This document shows positions 5,284 to 5,299 of a DNA stretch of 5,299 nt, piece by piece (the first letter of the stretch is position 1; every line of letters begins with the position of its first letter). A model generated the notes under the pieces. It was not told where the DNA came from. It saw only the letters and a list, made by a program, of their open reading frames with translations, and did no database searches. The stretch covers positions 1-5,299 of the forward strand of contig JAHFFU010000094.1 of NCBI GenBank assembly GCA_023247835.1, in the 5' to 3' direction. The position numbers and the translations under genes are program-made. This DNA is from Candidatus Bathyarchaeota archaeon. Its GTDB lineage: Archaea > Thermoproteota > Bathyarchaeia > 40CM-2-53-6 > FEN-987.

Positions 5284-5299
5284 GGTGGGCCGGACCGGA

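Noticed and set aside
1..5299. A defence system, mobile element, CRISPR array or biosynthetic cluster
   Set aside because: No nuclease, integrase, transposase, repeat-spacer array or multi-gene pathway is visible; the genes look like ordinary, mostly independent chromosomal units.

Overview
The window reads as archaeal DNA, most likely from an uncultivated Thermoproteota lineage such as soil or sediment Nitrososphaeria or a relative. That taxonomic call is inference. It rests on the gene types: a very short Lrp/AsnC-type reading frame with no helix-turn-helix at its N-terminus, a surface protein with divergent InlB-like repeats and a C-terminal membrane anchor, a Cys-less class V PLP enzyme, and an ABC-2-like exporter. 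It also rests on AT-rich TATA-like elements, the scarcity of Shine-Dalgarno sites in front of first genes, and TTG/CTG-type starts. No rRNA, tRNA, CRISPR array or transposase is visible.

Layout. At the left edge (1-58, minus strand) is the N-terminus of a probable stand-alone Lrp/AsnC ligand-binding domain protein. A 110-bp divergent intergenic region with a TATA-like box and two small palindromes separates it from a plus-strand gene (169-1350). That gene encodes a secreted, membrane-anchored surface protein with a very tyrosine-rich segment followed by three InlB-like repeats. Next (1439-2593) is a class V aminotransferase-fold PLP enzyme. A small zinc-finger protein lies on the opposite strand (2608-2835), convergent with the PLP gene and divergent from what follows. 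The right half (about 2880-5269) is a two-gene operon: an ABC ATPase and a 542-residue membrane protein, joined by a 4-bp ATGA overlap. A short oligo-T stretch follows.

How they fit together. Only the ATPase and permease are clearly functional partners, as the motor and channel of an ABC exporter-like complex of unknown substrate. The other genes look like independent transcription units, and nothing in the sequence ties the surface protein, the PLP enzyme and the exporter into one pathway. The points most worth a second look are the Tyr-rich tract, in which 34 of 54 residues are Tyr, and the N-terminus of the ATPase. There, an ATG with an upstream purine-rich stretch is out of frame by one base with an otherwise textbook ABC N-terminus.
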